Assembly (NCBI GenBank): GCA_037951105.1
Contig: JBAMJV010007454.1
Location: 1-64,000, forward strand
Length of the DNA: 64,000 bases
Direction of reading: 5' to 3'
DNA from: Echinarachnius parma
Taxonomy: Eukaryota > Echinodermata > Echinoidea > Clypeasteroida > Echinarachniidae
Position numbers and translations under genes: made by a program
Notes under the pieces: generated by a model
The model's database searches: none
Seen by the model: only the letters and a program-made list of their open reading frames with translations
Told to the model about the DNA's origin: nothing
Shown: piece by piece, positions 53,990 to 63,780 of the stretch
Numbering within the stretch: the stretch's first letter is position 1
How the letters are laid out: each line of letters starts with the position of its first letter

Positions 53990-54190
53990 ATCAAAATATT
54001 GCTAATTTATTTGGGTTTTATGGTGATAAGACACATACATTGAAAATAAAATTTGAAATACTGCTACTTTATTTTGGTTTTACATACATCAAAATATAAT
54101 TTGAAATATTTCAAATTTATTTTGGATTTATGGTGATAAGACACATACATTGGAAATAAAAATTTGAAACACTGCAACTTTAGTTAGGTT
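53990..54190. repeat. two units of about 120 bp
   Basis: TTTATGGTGATAAGACACAT, ACATTG.AAATAAAA.TTTGAAA.ACTGC.ACTTTA recurs at about 54016 and 54130. Confidence 0.65.
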
Positions 54191-54443
54191 TAGTGATGAC
54201 AGATCACATATCGTATACTGGGACATCAATCAATGATGTTATAAAATATGTACCGACTCCCTACCAACTTCTGAGAAAAAGCAATACTGCTGAATGCCCT
54301 TGAACTAGATCCCTAGCAGGGTGTCACAACTGAGGCAAGAAGATGAAACACTTGTATTGCTGATGATAATGCAATGTACATCAGCACCCCTTTCAAACTG
54401 GAACACTTACGGGGGAGCCAAATGCTCTCAGGGAGACTTTCAA

Positions 54444-54612
54444 ACCTGACCACTTCAATCATAAATATCTTTATAATGAAAGAGACATTCAGAAAACCAA
54501 AACCCTTTTCCTTGTTCCTATTGGTATAACAAATACATATGTGAGAACTGCTTTATAGTTCTAGCTATTAGTTTTGTGGATTTTGACAATGTTTCTAGAT
54601 CACTCTATTAAA
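54444..54612 (-). mobile_element. family A MITE, half copy
   Basis: CACTTCAATCATAAATATCT, ACCAAAACCC, CTATTGGTATAACAAATACA, TTTTGTGGATTTTGACAATG and TTTCTAGATCACTCTATTAA. Confidence 0.55.
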
Positions 54613-55209
54613 CCCTTTGTCTAGGGGGAACCTGTGGCCGAGAGCACGATCATAACCCAGGACCAGCCCTATAGTTCCACTGACCTCTAGATATGCTTGT
54701 GAAATCATTTACAGTTGAATGAGTAAGGGCGGTGTATGTGTGCTCTGCTACGTTCTGTTGATTTGTGTGTTATTCTAGCATATTGACATCGGTGAGTTAG
54801 AGCCAATGATGCTAATTACCATGGTAAATGTCGCTGGTCCGTAATCGGGCCCCTGGGCCCTGGTGGGTCCTGGGTCAAAATCTAGAAGGGAACAGATCCA
54901 TGCATTCTTCATAGACCACAACCCAAGTATAAACAGGACCAGGCCTGAATAGACTAATGTTAGTTTTCAGCAAAACAAGTTCACTAGAAAGACCAAGGAG
55001 GTATGAGGTTACCTCCTTGGAAAGACCAACCTTTGATGTGAACCACTAAGACCTTGAACTAGCTCTGTGTAATCTTATCACAACTCGGGCCATAAGATGT
55101 GTAGCAGCACAGCATGCTATCAACTACAATACCACACCTTTCACATCGGTAACCTGACCCTCTAAATGTCACAGTCGACTATTAGTCGCAATACTCATAC
55201 GATTCTTAT
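54613..55209. other. no gene; scraps of families B and C, one palindrome
   Basis: GGTGGGTCCTGGGTCAAAAT, CTAGAAGGGAACAGAT (54860-54897) is a decayed family B piece; GACCAGGCCTGAATAGACTAA (54939) a family C end. CCAAGGAGGTATGAGGTTAC and CTCCTTGG near 54999-55019 make a short stem. No gene. Confidence 0.4.
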
Positions 55210-55390
55210 GCAGTCAAACCTGTCTTAATGGCCACCTGTCTATAGCAGCCAACCTGTCTATAGTGGCCACCAAACACATTCCCCTGCAGAGGAAAACAAT
55301 GGCATAAAACCCGTCTATAGAGGTCACTTGTTTACAATGGCCACTTTTCTTGTTTACCTCGGGTGGTCTCTATACATAGGTCCGACTGAA
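55210..55390. mobile_element. CAGTCAAACCTG MITE, 181 bp
   Basis: GCAGTCAAACCTGTCTTAAT at the left and ATACATAGGTCCGACTGAA at the right; TAGTGGCCACCAAACACATT inside. Right terminus carries several substitutions. Confidence 0.7.
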
Positions 55391-55583
55391 TTCTCTTTCG
55401 GTCTCAGGACATGACAGGGCAATAATCAAAGTTCAGTACCTTTAAAGATTTTCAGGGTTTTTATCAATTTCAATCAACGTTTTAATAGTAAACTATACAC
55501 TGTAAAACTCAAAAAGAAAATCTTGAGTACCACTTAAGAAATTCAATAACAAGTTCAATACAAATTATGTAATTACTAAACAT

Positions 55584-55664
55584 ATCAACCTGTTTCCTAC
55601 AAGATTTTGCAATCCCTATAGAGTTCAAACAGGACCCAACAGGTTCCAGTAAGCAATGGGTTTA
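55584..55664. repeat. family B mini-MITE, GCAATC subtype
   Basis: ATCAACCTGTTTCCTACAAG, TTTTGCAATCCCTATAGAGT, CAACAGGTTCCAGTAAGCAA, TGGGTTTA. Confidence 0.65.
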
Positions 55665-55921
55665 TAAGTGCATTTATAGTACATACGCCCCTGCAAACAA
55701 GGAATTAAGTTTTGAATTGCTGGGTTTCATACATTTATTTTCAAGTTCTATTCACCTTGTGAGTTCTATGACCTTTACAGCAAGAATTCCATGACTTTTC
55801 ACCAGGGTTTGTCAACAGGGTTCTTCGACTTCTTTCAGCACTTTTCTTAACTAAATTATTTCTAAACATGTGATTTATATTTCAATGCTGAAGAAATAAT
55901 TATACAATGAAATTCCAGGGT

Positions 55922-56050
55922 CCCGTTGCAGTAATTGCAAGTCAGATAATTTGCGCATTTGAACCAATCAGATGAGCTCATTTAGTCACATGATCGGACT
56001 TACAATTAATCGCAACGTTACAATCGATTGCATCTCTTTCTGCAACGGGG
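55922..56050. mobile_element. hairpin element N, copy 2
   Basis: CCCGTTGCAGTAATTGCAAG, TCAGATAATT at the left and CGCAACGTTACAATCGATTG, TCTCTTTCTGCAACGGGG at the right. Shares GCAAGTCAGAT, TTACAATCGATTG and CTCTTTCTGCAA with copy 1 at 10643. Confidence 0.6.
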
Positions 56051-56528
56051 CGTAGGACTCTCTATAACCTACATGAGTTTATTGTATAATTTCCCCCTGT
56101 CTTTCAAGGGCCTGGAAAACAAATAAAGTGAAATTCAGGCTGAATTTCCAGGCTATCCAGGTCCTGTGTAAATCATGATCGCGGTGTGAAAGGGTGCAGG
56201 TCTGACATACAGGACACTGAAGCCTTGTAATTTCACACTTTCCTTCACTCTCCCCTCTCTCTCTTCTCTCTCTTTCTGCCTCTAGATATGCAGCTGCGCC
56301 ACTAAACAAGTTCATTTAACCATTTCAATACTGCCCTACTTTCCTCCATACAGTTTTCCAGTGCACTTCTAGGTGTAAATCTTCACCTTGAATGATTATG
56401 GGGGTCAATAGCGAATTTTTGTCCCCTCTTTTTAAAAATTTGTTGTTTGTTTGACCTTGGCTATAGTATCAAGTTGAACTTCTCAGAACCCAGTAGGCAA
56501 GCAAGTTCTAGCGCAATTGAGTTCATTT
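56051..56528. other. no gene recognised
   Basis: A CT-rich patch at 56245-56285 and otherwise unique-looking sequence. Confidence 0.4.
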
Positions 56529-56700
56529 TAACCCATTCAGGATTGGATCTTTACAAATTCTCCACCTAGGATCTACGGAGAATGCATGTTGCCATGGGCG
56601 TAAATTTGTCATTGATACCTATTCATCAGGGGGGATGATCTATTCATTCATCCCCCCTGATGAATAGATCTACGCCCATGCATGTTGCAGTAAGGTATAA
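56529..56700. repeat. family C mini-MITE split by a nested micro-element
   Basis: TTAACCCATTCAGGATTGGA, TCTTTACAAATTCTCCACCT leads to GAATGCATGTTGC, is interrupted at 56593 and resumes CATGTTGCAGTAAGG. The following 56700-56870 carries a second similar segment (ATTCAGAATTGGTCC, GAGAATGCACATTGCAGCAA, AATGGGTTAA). Confidence 0.65.
56593..56680. mobile_element. 88 bp palindromic micro-MITE with perfect 8 bp duplication, copy 2
   Basis: Starts CATGGGCGTAAAT and ends ATCTACGCCCATG; the stem CTATTCATCAGGGGGGATGA pairs with TCATCCCCCCTGATGAATAG. CATGTTGC flanks both sides (56585-56592 and 56681-56688). Same family as 37609-37710. Confidence 0.85.
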
Positions 56701-56871
56701 AGATGGTCTTGAATTGGTTGAGCTTGAAATTAAATCCCTCCAAGCAAGCTTCAGCGCAATCAAGTTCATGTCACATTCAGAATTGGTCCCCCCAAAAAAC
56801 TCCCCCCCCCCCCCCCCCCAGGTCTATTTGGAGAATGCACATTGCAGCAATGTTGAATGGTCATAAATGGG

Positions 56872-56951
56872 TTAACCCGTTCACTACGAGATTCTGAAAT
56901 CCCCATAGACTTTGTACATGGCCCATACGGTTCCCGTAAGCAACGGGTTAA
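56872..56951. repeat. family B mini-MITE, best-preserved copy
   Basis: TTAACCCGTTCACTACGAGA, TTCTGAAATCCCCATAGACT, TTGTACATGGCCCATACGGT, TCCCGTAAGCAACGGGTTAA: 80 bp, with TTAACCCGTT mirrored by AACGGGTTAA. Confidence 0.8.
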
Positions 56952-56969
56952 GCTTGAATTGTTACTTCC

Positions 56970-57560
56970 CCCAAGCAAGAAATTAACCGATTGGATGAAG
57001 ATAGGAAATTGATAGGAAGTGATTTTCCTTATAGTGATTATGATGTTTGTTTTTATTATTTCAACCTTGAAATGAAGATATGAAAAGAAAACAAAATTGA
57101 TTTCCTTTATATAGTAATTTTTATGCTGTGGTTCGTTTTTATTATCCATTCTTTGAATGGATTTTGGAAATGAAGTGGTTTCCCTTATTGTTATGCTAAG
57201 TTATTTGCTACCCAATCGTTGAATGAAAGATGATTTCTTTTTATCCAAACTTTGAATGAAGATCGGAAATAAAGTGATCATTTCCCTTATAGTTATGTTT
57301 GATTATATTCATTATCAACTATTTGAATGAAGACAGGACATAAACCGATTTCCCTCATTAAGCTTTGGTTTTTTATCATCCTCCTATTTTAAAGATGAAA
57401 GCACACAAAACACAAAGTCATTTCCATTTCTGATTGCCTCCGAGGGTCAATGAATCGAGATCGGAAGTGAAGATTTAAGTAATGCCTACATTTAGTTATT
57501 CATCAGTTAACCTTTACGGATGAAGTTAAAAGAAATGCCATTTATGCAATAACTTCATTT
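56970..57560. repeat. degenerate 75-90 bp tandem repeat, about seven units
   Basis: TTGAATGAAGAT.GGAAAT.AAGTGATTTCCCTTATAGTTATG with a T-rich spacer recurs, with much divergence, to about 57560. Confidence 0.55.
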
Positions 57561-57812
57561 GATTTCATCATTTAACCTTTAAACAATTGCAAAGCACAAT
57601 TTTTTTTCTTTCTGCTACTGTCTAAACTTGAATATCAAGTCCCAAGTTGATTCTTGCAATATGGCACTCGGATAAATCATATTTGTTTCAAGCCCCAAGA
57701 GAAATTTCACTCTAAATCCTTTTTGAGAAAAAAAAGAGTAATTAATAACAAACTGAGATTAGCCATTAGCACCTGTCCACGGATGTTCCACTTTCATCCA
57801 ACCCCAATCAAA

Positions 57813-58330
57813 ACCGTTGGTTGAGTAAGAGAAGGTCGCTAAGTCACTTTCTGTACTTTTTGGGTACTAAATGATTTGTAGATAATTTATGCATGCATAT
57901 AGTTTGAATGCCATAAAGAAACCCTTATATAGCTCTTTTTTTATAATGAATATTCCCCAAATTAGTAGGGCTGAGTCAAACCGGATATGAGCCGAGTAAA
58001 AACGGACGGATATCGGATTTATCCGAAATGTAAAAAAAAAAACATGGAGCTTTGATTTTTGATACCTCGCCCATGGTTCAACCGATTTTTTATTTATTTA
58101 TTTTTTTCTTCGTATACCCGTATCTGAGAATTTGAATTCGGTATCCGACCTTCACGGTCGGATACCGAACGGATATTTGTTTGGACTCGGCCCTACAAAT
58201 TAGTGACAATTTTTTTCTGAAAATGTTGCATCACATACATGTACATGTAGAAGAGGCTCAGACCTACAAGATGGAATGCGTAACTCAATTTAGCCGAAAA
58301 TCAACTTAACGCCCTTCTCACTCTCACCTA
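57813..58330. mobile_element. family H MITE, copy 2, interrupted
   Basis: ACCGTTGGTTGAGTAAGAGA, AGGTCGCTAAGTCACTTTCT at the left; GAAGAGGCTCAGACCTACAA and CTTAACGCCCTTCTCACTCT at the right. The middle is split by the insertion at 57966. Confidence 0.7.
57966..58195. mobile_element. 230 bp hAT-like MITE nested in family H, perfect 8 bp duplication
   Basis: TAGGGCTGAGTCAAACC at the left is mirrored by TTTGGACTCGGCCCTA at the right. CAAATTAG flanks both sides (57958-57965 and 58196-58203). TAGGGC-type ends and 8 bp duplications are usual for hAT elements. The inside has CGGATA..GGATATCGGATTTATCCG and CGGTATCCGACC..GGTCGGATACCG palindromes. Confidence 0.85.
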
Positions 58331-58710
58331 AGGAAACATCTCTGGTCCAGCCATCTGATTCCGAGCGTAGGAATCGATATTAATCCCAATCGCATCAATC
58401 TCTATTTCCATTTAATTTCAATTATTCAAACTCGTCATTACAACGATAATAATGCATAGAAATCTCGTACAAAGAAACTCGTCTACCGACATTTGACAGT
58501 ATATAATTTGTCTTGCTTAATTATTGACAATCTGCTCAAAATCCTTCCTACTTTATACATTTATCAGTATCTATAATTCTTATTTGATTATCAAAGATTT
58601 GCTCAAAACCCTGATCACTGATGTATGCATATACTGTACATCACACAGGCAAAGTGCACATGGGGAATTGACATGATATATAACACATGTCACAATTTAA
58701 ATAAATGTTT
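58331..58710. other. no gene recognised
   Basis: A+T-rich, no repeat recognised. Confidence 0.4.
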
Positions 58711-58893
58711 AATGATTTAACAAACACCAACAAATTTAGGCAGATGTAATTTGGCAGAAAATGCGTACCCTCTGCAACCGATTATCTGCAGAAACGTCAA
58801 TAAATTTTCTTCCCTTATTTTTTCCTGTAAAACTTTTTCTGCCAAATAACATCTGCCTTGTAATAAAAATTTGTTGATATTTGTTAATCATTT
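58711..58893. mobile_element. 183 bp foldback MITE
   Basis: AATGATTTAACAAACACCAA, CAAATTTAGGCAGATGTAAT, TTGGCAGAAAA at the left is mirrored by TTTTTCTGCCAAATAACATC, TGCCTTGTAATAAAAATTTG, TTGATATTTGTTAATCATT at the right. Confidence 0.75.
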
Positions 58894-59030
58894 AAAAAAA
58901 GTTATTCATAATCTAGATTACAAATGTATGAGTCAATTTTAAAATATTTATTTTAGCATCTGTAGGGACACGTGGACACAGGATATTGAGTAGCTATGCA
59001 CATAATATGTCCATGTGTCTTTAAAGTGTA

Positions 59031-59265
59031 TGGGTGGAATTCACAAAGGAGGTTTGTAGGAGGTTTGTACAAACCATGGTTTGACCAATGTTTACATCTA
59101 TGGAATGCCATTTGTAAACTGATGGAGAAGGAATGTAAACTCCATACTTGTTAACAATATTGATTTACAATTTATGGTATGCGAGCAGCATTCCATAGAT
59201 GTAAACCATTGTCAAACCATGGTTTGTACAAACCTCCTGCAAACCTCCTTTGTGAATTCCACCCA
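59031..59265. mobile_element. 235 bp foldback MITE
   Basis: TGGGTGGAATTCACAAAGGA, GGTTTGTAGGAGGTTTGTAC, AAACCATGGTTTGACCAATG at the left is mirrored by CATTGTCAAACCATGGTTTG, TACAAACCTCCTGCAAACCT, CCTTTGTGAATTCCACCCA at the right. Arms are about 75 bp and nearly perfect. Confidence 0.8.
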
Positions 59266-59377
59266 TTATGTATACATGTTACTTTTGTCATTTTGACTCT
59301 GAAGAAGATTCTGCTAGGTTCGAAAACTTAGGCCCTCTTTTGACTCACACTCTTTAATTGTTTCAACATGACCTGTA

Positions 59378-59543
59378 TTAAAGGGCATCAAGCGTGGGGA
59401 TGCTACATAGCGGGTCGCCATTTTGAACTGGGTTAGTTTGCGCGCACTGCATGACACTGAGATAACGTGCATTACGCACCGTGCGCAACGCGCATGCAAG
59501 ATGGCGCCGCGCATCTCATTTGACGAATCTGAACTACCTTTAA
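59378..59543. mobile_element. family G MITE, copy 3, TTAA at both edges
   Basis: TTAAAGGGCATCAAGCGTGG, GGATGCTAC at the left and TGAACTACCTTTAA at the right; GGGTCGCCATTTTGAACTGG inside. Shows that family G ends obey TTAA plus AGG. Confidence 0.65.
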
Positions 59544-59559
59544 GTGGCAGTCGAATCAA

Positions 59560-59730
59560 CAGCCTTTTTTTCCGCCTTAATTTGTTAATAATTGTTTTAA
59601 TACAAATTATTAAAAATGCATTAAAAAAATCTAGATGTAAGTGGCAACAGCAACAGCCTTTTTTCCGCCTTAATTTGTTAATAATTGTTTTAATACAAAT
59701 TATTGAAAATGCATTTTAAAAATCTAGATC
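59560..59730. repeat. two units of about 90 bp
   Basis: CAACAGCCTTTTTTTCCGCC, TTAATTTGTTAATAATTGTT, TTAATACAAATTATTAAAAA, TGCATT..AAAAATCTAGAT occurs twice in tandem. Confidence 0.85.
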
Positions 59731-60145
59731 ATAGACATCATACATCAATATGTAACCCTGGCAGAAAAGGACGAAGCATGGGAATCGACTTATAATCCCC
59801 AAAACATCCAGCACAAACTTATTATCAGCGGAAACATCAGCGGCCTTTTCTGTCTAATTTTTGTCAAAATGTGTCCCGAGCGCATAAGTTTGCGTGACAT
59901 TCTCTCTTTTTTTCCCTCAAGGTGCGACAAACTGCCTCTGCAAATTGGCAACAACCAAGGTGCTTCCTAACCACAGAGTGCGTTCCAGTGCGTAATATCA
60001 TCACCATATTGGCTATTATGATGTATAAAAAGGCCTGCCAGAATTGGCATTTTCCCAATTTGTATGCTATGGAAGAGAGCACGGTAAATCTTGATAAAAA
60101 ATGGTACATAACATGAACTAGAATAAAATCCTAAAACTTGCGTAT

Positions 60146-60391
60146 CGTTGGTTGAGGAAGAGAAGGGCGCTAAGTCAGTTTTTTTTTTCTTCGGAGATAA
60201 TCATGTTTAAAGTTTGGGAGCCTTGTAGAAACTGATTTAAGCTCTGTTTTATTTGATGAATTTTCCCCAAATAAGAAACAATTATCATGTATGAAAATTT
60301 GTAATCATGCGCAGAGTTCTCTGACGTACAGGATGGTACACGGACCTCAATTAAGCCACAAATTTGACTTGATGCCCTTCTCACTCTCACA
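60146..60391. mobile_element. family H MITE, copy 3
   Basis: ATCGTTGGTTGAGGAAGAGA, AGGGCGCTAAGTCAG at the left, TTTAAAGTTTGGGAGCCTTG and GATGCCCTTCTCACTCTCAC at the right. Confidence 0.7.
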
Positions 60392-60495
60392 TGACGATAC
60401 GTATACGCTAAAATAAAACAGACACCATCTCCATCTGATTTCTCTCTCTCTATCTTTCCATCCTGGTCATTCATGTTTGCCTCAATACAGGACCT

Positions 60496-60812
60496 GGGGG
60501 TGTTTCACAAAGATCCTTAAAGTTGAACTTAACTCTAAGTTGGACCTAACTATTATGGAAAGCCATTTGTAGCCCTGGAATACAAACAAAAATCAAAAGC
60601 AAGAATGCAGGTATTTTAAACTTGAATAAATGTTACATCACCAACATGAAATCTCCTTGATACTAGAATATGTTATTATTATGATCTGAATCAACATTTG
60701 ATGGCTTTTAACAAAACTTTTAAAACAATTTTTAAAGAAACTAACAGCTTTCCATAAGATGTTAGTCTAACTTAGAGTTATTTTCAACTTAGGATCTTTG
60801 TGAAACACCCCC
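60496..60812. mobile_element. family D MITE, long form
   Basis: Same terminal arms as 14465-14662 (GGGGGTGTTTCACAAAGATC and GGATCTTTGTGAAACACCCC), but with about 110 bp more in the loop, including ACATGAAATCTCCTTGATAC. That loop is shared with 62831-63055, so a long subfamily exists. Confidence 0.75.
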
Positions 60813-61094
60813 CTGCTAGCTAGGTTCAAAAGCTCTGCTGCCATTTTTTGTACTGAAATAAATATAACATTTGATTACTTGAATCCCTTTATAGCGGATT
60901 TAACAGTTCACAGTATTTATTTTTTCTTCCTATTTTCCATCATCATCAATTAGCCAACGACAAAACTCTGAGGATTTCTGTGAATGACAAGTTTTGCACG
61001 AATGTGTGACGTGTGGGATAGGGAGTGGGGGCTTATCAATGCCGCACAGTCTTCCCAAACCACAAACCCAAGTTCAAAATCAGGGCTGCTTCGT
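60813..61094. other. no gene recognised
   Basis: A+T-rich, nothing identified. Confidence 0.4.
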
Positions 61095-61190
61095 TAAAGG
61101 GATCTAGCCAAGTTCTCTGTTTGAATCGATCAAACTCACTTTCATCTCTCATATTTAGTTCTTTCATGCCTGGTTGTTTTCCTCTGGCTC
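61095..61190. mobile_element. partial MITE, family A second subtype
   Basis: TTAAAGGGATCTAGCCAAGT, GAATCGATCAAACTCACTTT and TTTCATGCCTGGTTGTTTTC match the reverse complement of the right part of 25174-25655. Confidence 0.55.
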
Positions 61191-61196
61191 AGAATT

Positions 61197-61310
61197 TCTC
61201 TTTTTAATAATGAGATATTTATGATTTAAATTTGAACAAAAGTCCCAGGGCCTCTTTTTAATAATGAGATATTTATGATTAATTTTGAAGAAAAGTCCCA
61301 GGGGCCATTT
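61197..61310. repeat. 63 bp tandem duplication
   Basis: CTCTTTTTAATAATGAGATA, TTTATGATT, AAATTTGAACAAAAGTCCCA, GGG.CC occurs twice. Confidence 0.8.
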
Positions 61311-61316
61311 CAACTG

Positions 61317-61865
61317 TGTGCGAACTTATGGTAATGAGATTTCACATTGTATTTTGGCTCATCGCTCCGTTACATTCTATTAATTTACAAGGACATTTCA
61401 CATATCACTCATTCAGTGGCCATACATATCAGATCACAGAAAAAGTACATGTCAGTTTTTGTATTTTTTCAAGATATCTATTCACTGGATCCCCTTAAAA
61501 AACCACATTCAATTACATTTACAAGGACATTTCACGTAACACTCCGGTGGACATATCAGATCACAAAAATACACATTACATCAACCCTTTGTCAGTTTTT
61601 ACATTTGTCAACATATCTATTTTATACTGGATTCCTTTAAAAAGCACATTTACAAGGACATTTCACACATCACTTTAATAACCTCTTGCCTACCGGAACC
61701 GGGCGAGTTGTGTACAAACTCTATGGGAATTTCAGAATCTTGTATAGGGAACAGATTAATAGTGGACAAATCAGATCTCTGTAATACATATTTCATCAAA
61801 ACTATGTCAGTTTTTGCATCTGTCGCTCAACATACATGTATCTATTTTACTGGATCCCTTTAAAA
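61317..61865 (+). repeat. triplicated family A end
   Basis: Three tandem units (ending about 61499, 61640 and 61865) each carry TTTACAAGGACATTTCACA, GGACATATCAGATCACA, GTCAGTTTTTG..TTT and ACTGGATCCCTTTAA, the terminal third of a family A MITE. The third unit is split by the mini-MITE at 61676. Confidence 0.7.
61676..61759. repeat. family B mini-MITE inserted into a family A unit
   Basis: AATAACCTCTTGCCTACCGG, AACCGGGCGAGTTGTGTACA, TCTATGGGAATTTCAGAATC, GGGAACAGATTAA. It lies between CACATCACTTT and TAGTGGACAAATCAG, which are contiguous in the sister units. Confidence 0.7.
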
Positions 61866-61928
61866 AACACCCTGGGGGCTTTCTGAGTAATGGTTTGCAT
61901 GTTTTACCACAAACAAAGGGTTATACAG

Positions 61929-62218
61929 TATATGGGGTTCACACACAAAAATGTAATCGTATATATAGCTAATCAGGAGCTGACTAAAGAATCAGCTCCT
62001 GATTAGCTATACGACGGAAATTGTCGAAAATTGTGTGTCTGAACGCTACGAAATGATTAACGAAACGGGGGTTTGAGCATCGTTTCGTACGAGAGCTGAC
62101 TATAGAATCACGATCGTTTTGTGTGTGAACAGTTAATCATGATTCTTTATACGACATTTCGTTAGTCATGATTCTTTAGTCATGATTAAGGGATGAAAAT
62201 TTGTGTGTGTGACATATA
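61929..62218. mobile_element. foldback-rich segment with GTTCACACACAAAA ends
   Basis: GGTTCACACACAAAAATG at the left is mirrored by CGTTTTGTGTGTGAAC (62112-62128) and again by AAAATTTGTGTGTGTGAC at 62218. Inside is the stem TAGCTAATCAGGAGCTGA with TCAGCTCCTGATTAGCTA (61967-62010) and several TCATGATTCTTTA units. Class unknown. Confidence 0.55.
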
Positions 62219-62830
62219 TGCACATAATCAAACCACTGTACATCTATTTACATCTGTATCAATGAGTTTTAATTAAAGCCAAACAGAATTATACATGCAG
62301 ATGTACGTTAACAGAACAGTGCAATTAAAGAAACTACACAGAGTGAAAATAATAGAAAAATATTGAAAAGTGGATGCCTTTTTAAAGGGAGCTAGCTTGC
62401 TTGTTCTCGTTTGTGAAATAATATCATTATGTATCATCATAGCGTCAAACCCTGCTTTAGTTGACTAATTTTTAGCCAGCTTCTCTATATCTCTTATCAG
62501 TAATACTCACACAGGATGGTCTCCTTCTCCCATTGTAAAGCCGTCTAGACCCAATCCGCAAATTAGTAGTCAAGGTCAATGCTGCCATTTTTTGCGAAAC
62601 AAATCCCAAATTTGATTAGGTCGCTTTGAGGCAGCACAAACACAAAGCTGTATTAATGTACATGTACCTTTGACGGACGGAGGGAAACAGTGAGAATGTA
62701 ACTATCTTCTTGTGAAACATTCTCTCATTATTGAAAAGAGAAAAGTAAGATCTTCTTTGTCTGTTTCCTACTTAATTCCCTCAACCCCACCCCCTTTCCT
62801 TCTCCCTCGGCCAAGTACATAAAATATACT
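62219..62830. other. no gene; one TTAAAGGGAGCTAG scrap
   Basis: TTAAAGGGAGCTAGCTTG at 62383 is a lone family A-type terminus. Nothing else recognised. Confidence 0.4.
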
Positions 62831-63055
62831 CAAAAACAAAAATTCAAGTATTTTTAATAGACTTTTTATAAATATGACATTATAGAACATGAAATCTCCT
62901 TGATAATAGAAAATAATTAATGATTTGAATCAGCATGTTATGCTTTTTGAAAAAGGACTGTTACAATAAAAATCCAAGAAACTAGCAGCTTTCCATATTT
63001 TTAAAGTCCAACTTCAGAGTTAAGTTTAACTTAGGATCTTTGTGAAACACCCCCC
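62831..63055. mobile_element. family D MITE, right part of the long form
   Basis: ACATGAAATCTCCTTGATAA, TAGCAGCTTTCCATATTTTT, AGTCCAACTTCAGAGTTAAG and TTTGTGAAACACCCCC; the left arm is missing. Confidence 0.7.
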
Positions 63056-63780
63056 AGGCTTCTGAAGACAATGGTCCTATCGCTCATCCTTAATCAATCA
63101 GGTTACTCTGTATATTTTTAGCTTGGTTCTGTACACAGGGAGAGAGAGTTGGCTTATGGGATCTATCGGCTTAAAGACATCATCTCGCTTCGCTTCCCAT
63201 CAATGGCCTTGATGTCAAAATAGAATGTATCTTCTTTGTTACATTCCCCCGTTCTCATGACACTGTTCGTAAGTATAATTTAAAGGTACTTTTTTTTAAG
63301 GGCAAGTAATTGACAATGCCAGCTTGTAGAATCTATTGGAATATAACACTCTCATTCCCAAAGGCACATTACGGATGGAGAAACTTAATACTATAGCTCA
63401 TAGCTTGGTACTTAAAAGGATCTGAGAACTCGATGAATCAATCCCCCATCCCCCTATCCCCCGACCCTCCTTTGGCCTTGGAGAGCCAAGATTCGATAGT
63501 GACGCTAATTTGCCACTGCGTCCAGTAAATTGCCCCCGAGAGCCTGCGAACCTCAGCCAAGTCAAGCCTGAGCTGCCGTGCTGCCGCCGCAGCGGTGGCA
63601 ATGTGCGTTTTTTGGTTTTGTGATTTCGAGAGCGACCTTGGACGAACATATTCTTTACTCATCATGCCTCCCCCGCGCCACATTCGCGCTCCCGTGTGCG
63701 AGGGCCCGATTGCTCGATCAAGTTTCTCCTCGTTGGAGGTCATTGTAGTGAGCCTTGCCTCGTACAAGGCTCTTTCTCCA
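63056..63780. other. GC-richer stretch, no gene confirmed
   Basis: 63420-63770 has more G+C and CpG than its surroundings, with GCTGCCGTGCTGCCGCCGCA near 63571. Overlapping frames on both strands (63398-63649, 63438-63767 minus; 63595-63834 plus) show no domain. It could be the edge of a promoter or first exon outside the window, but nothing here proves it. Confidence 0.3.
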
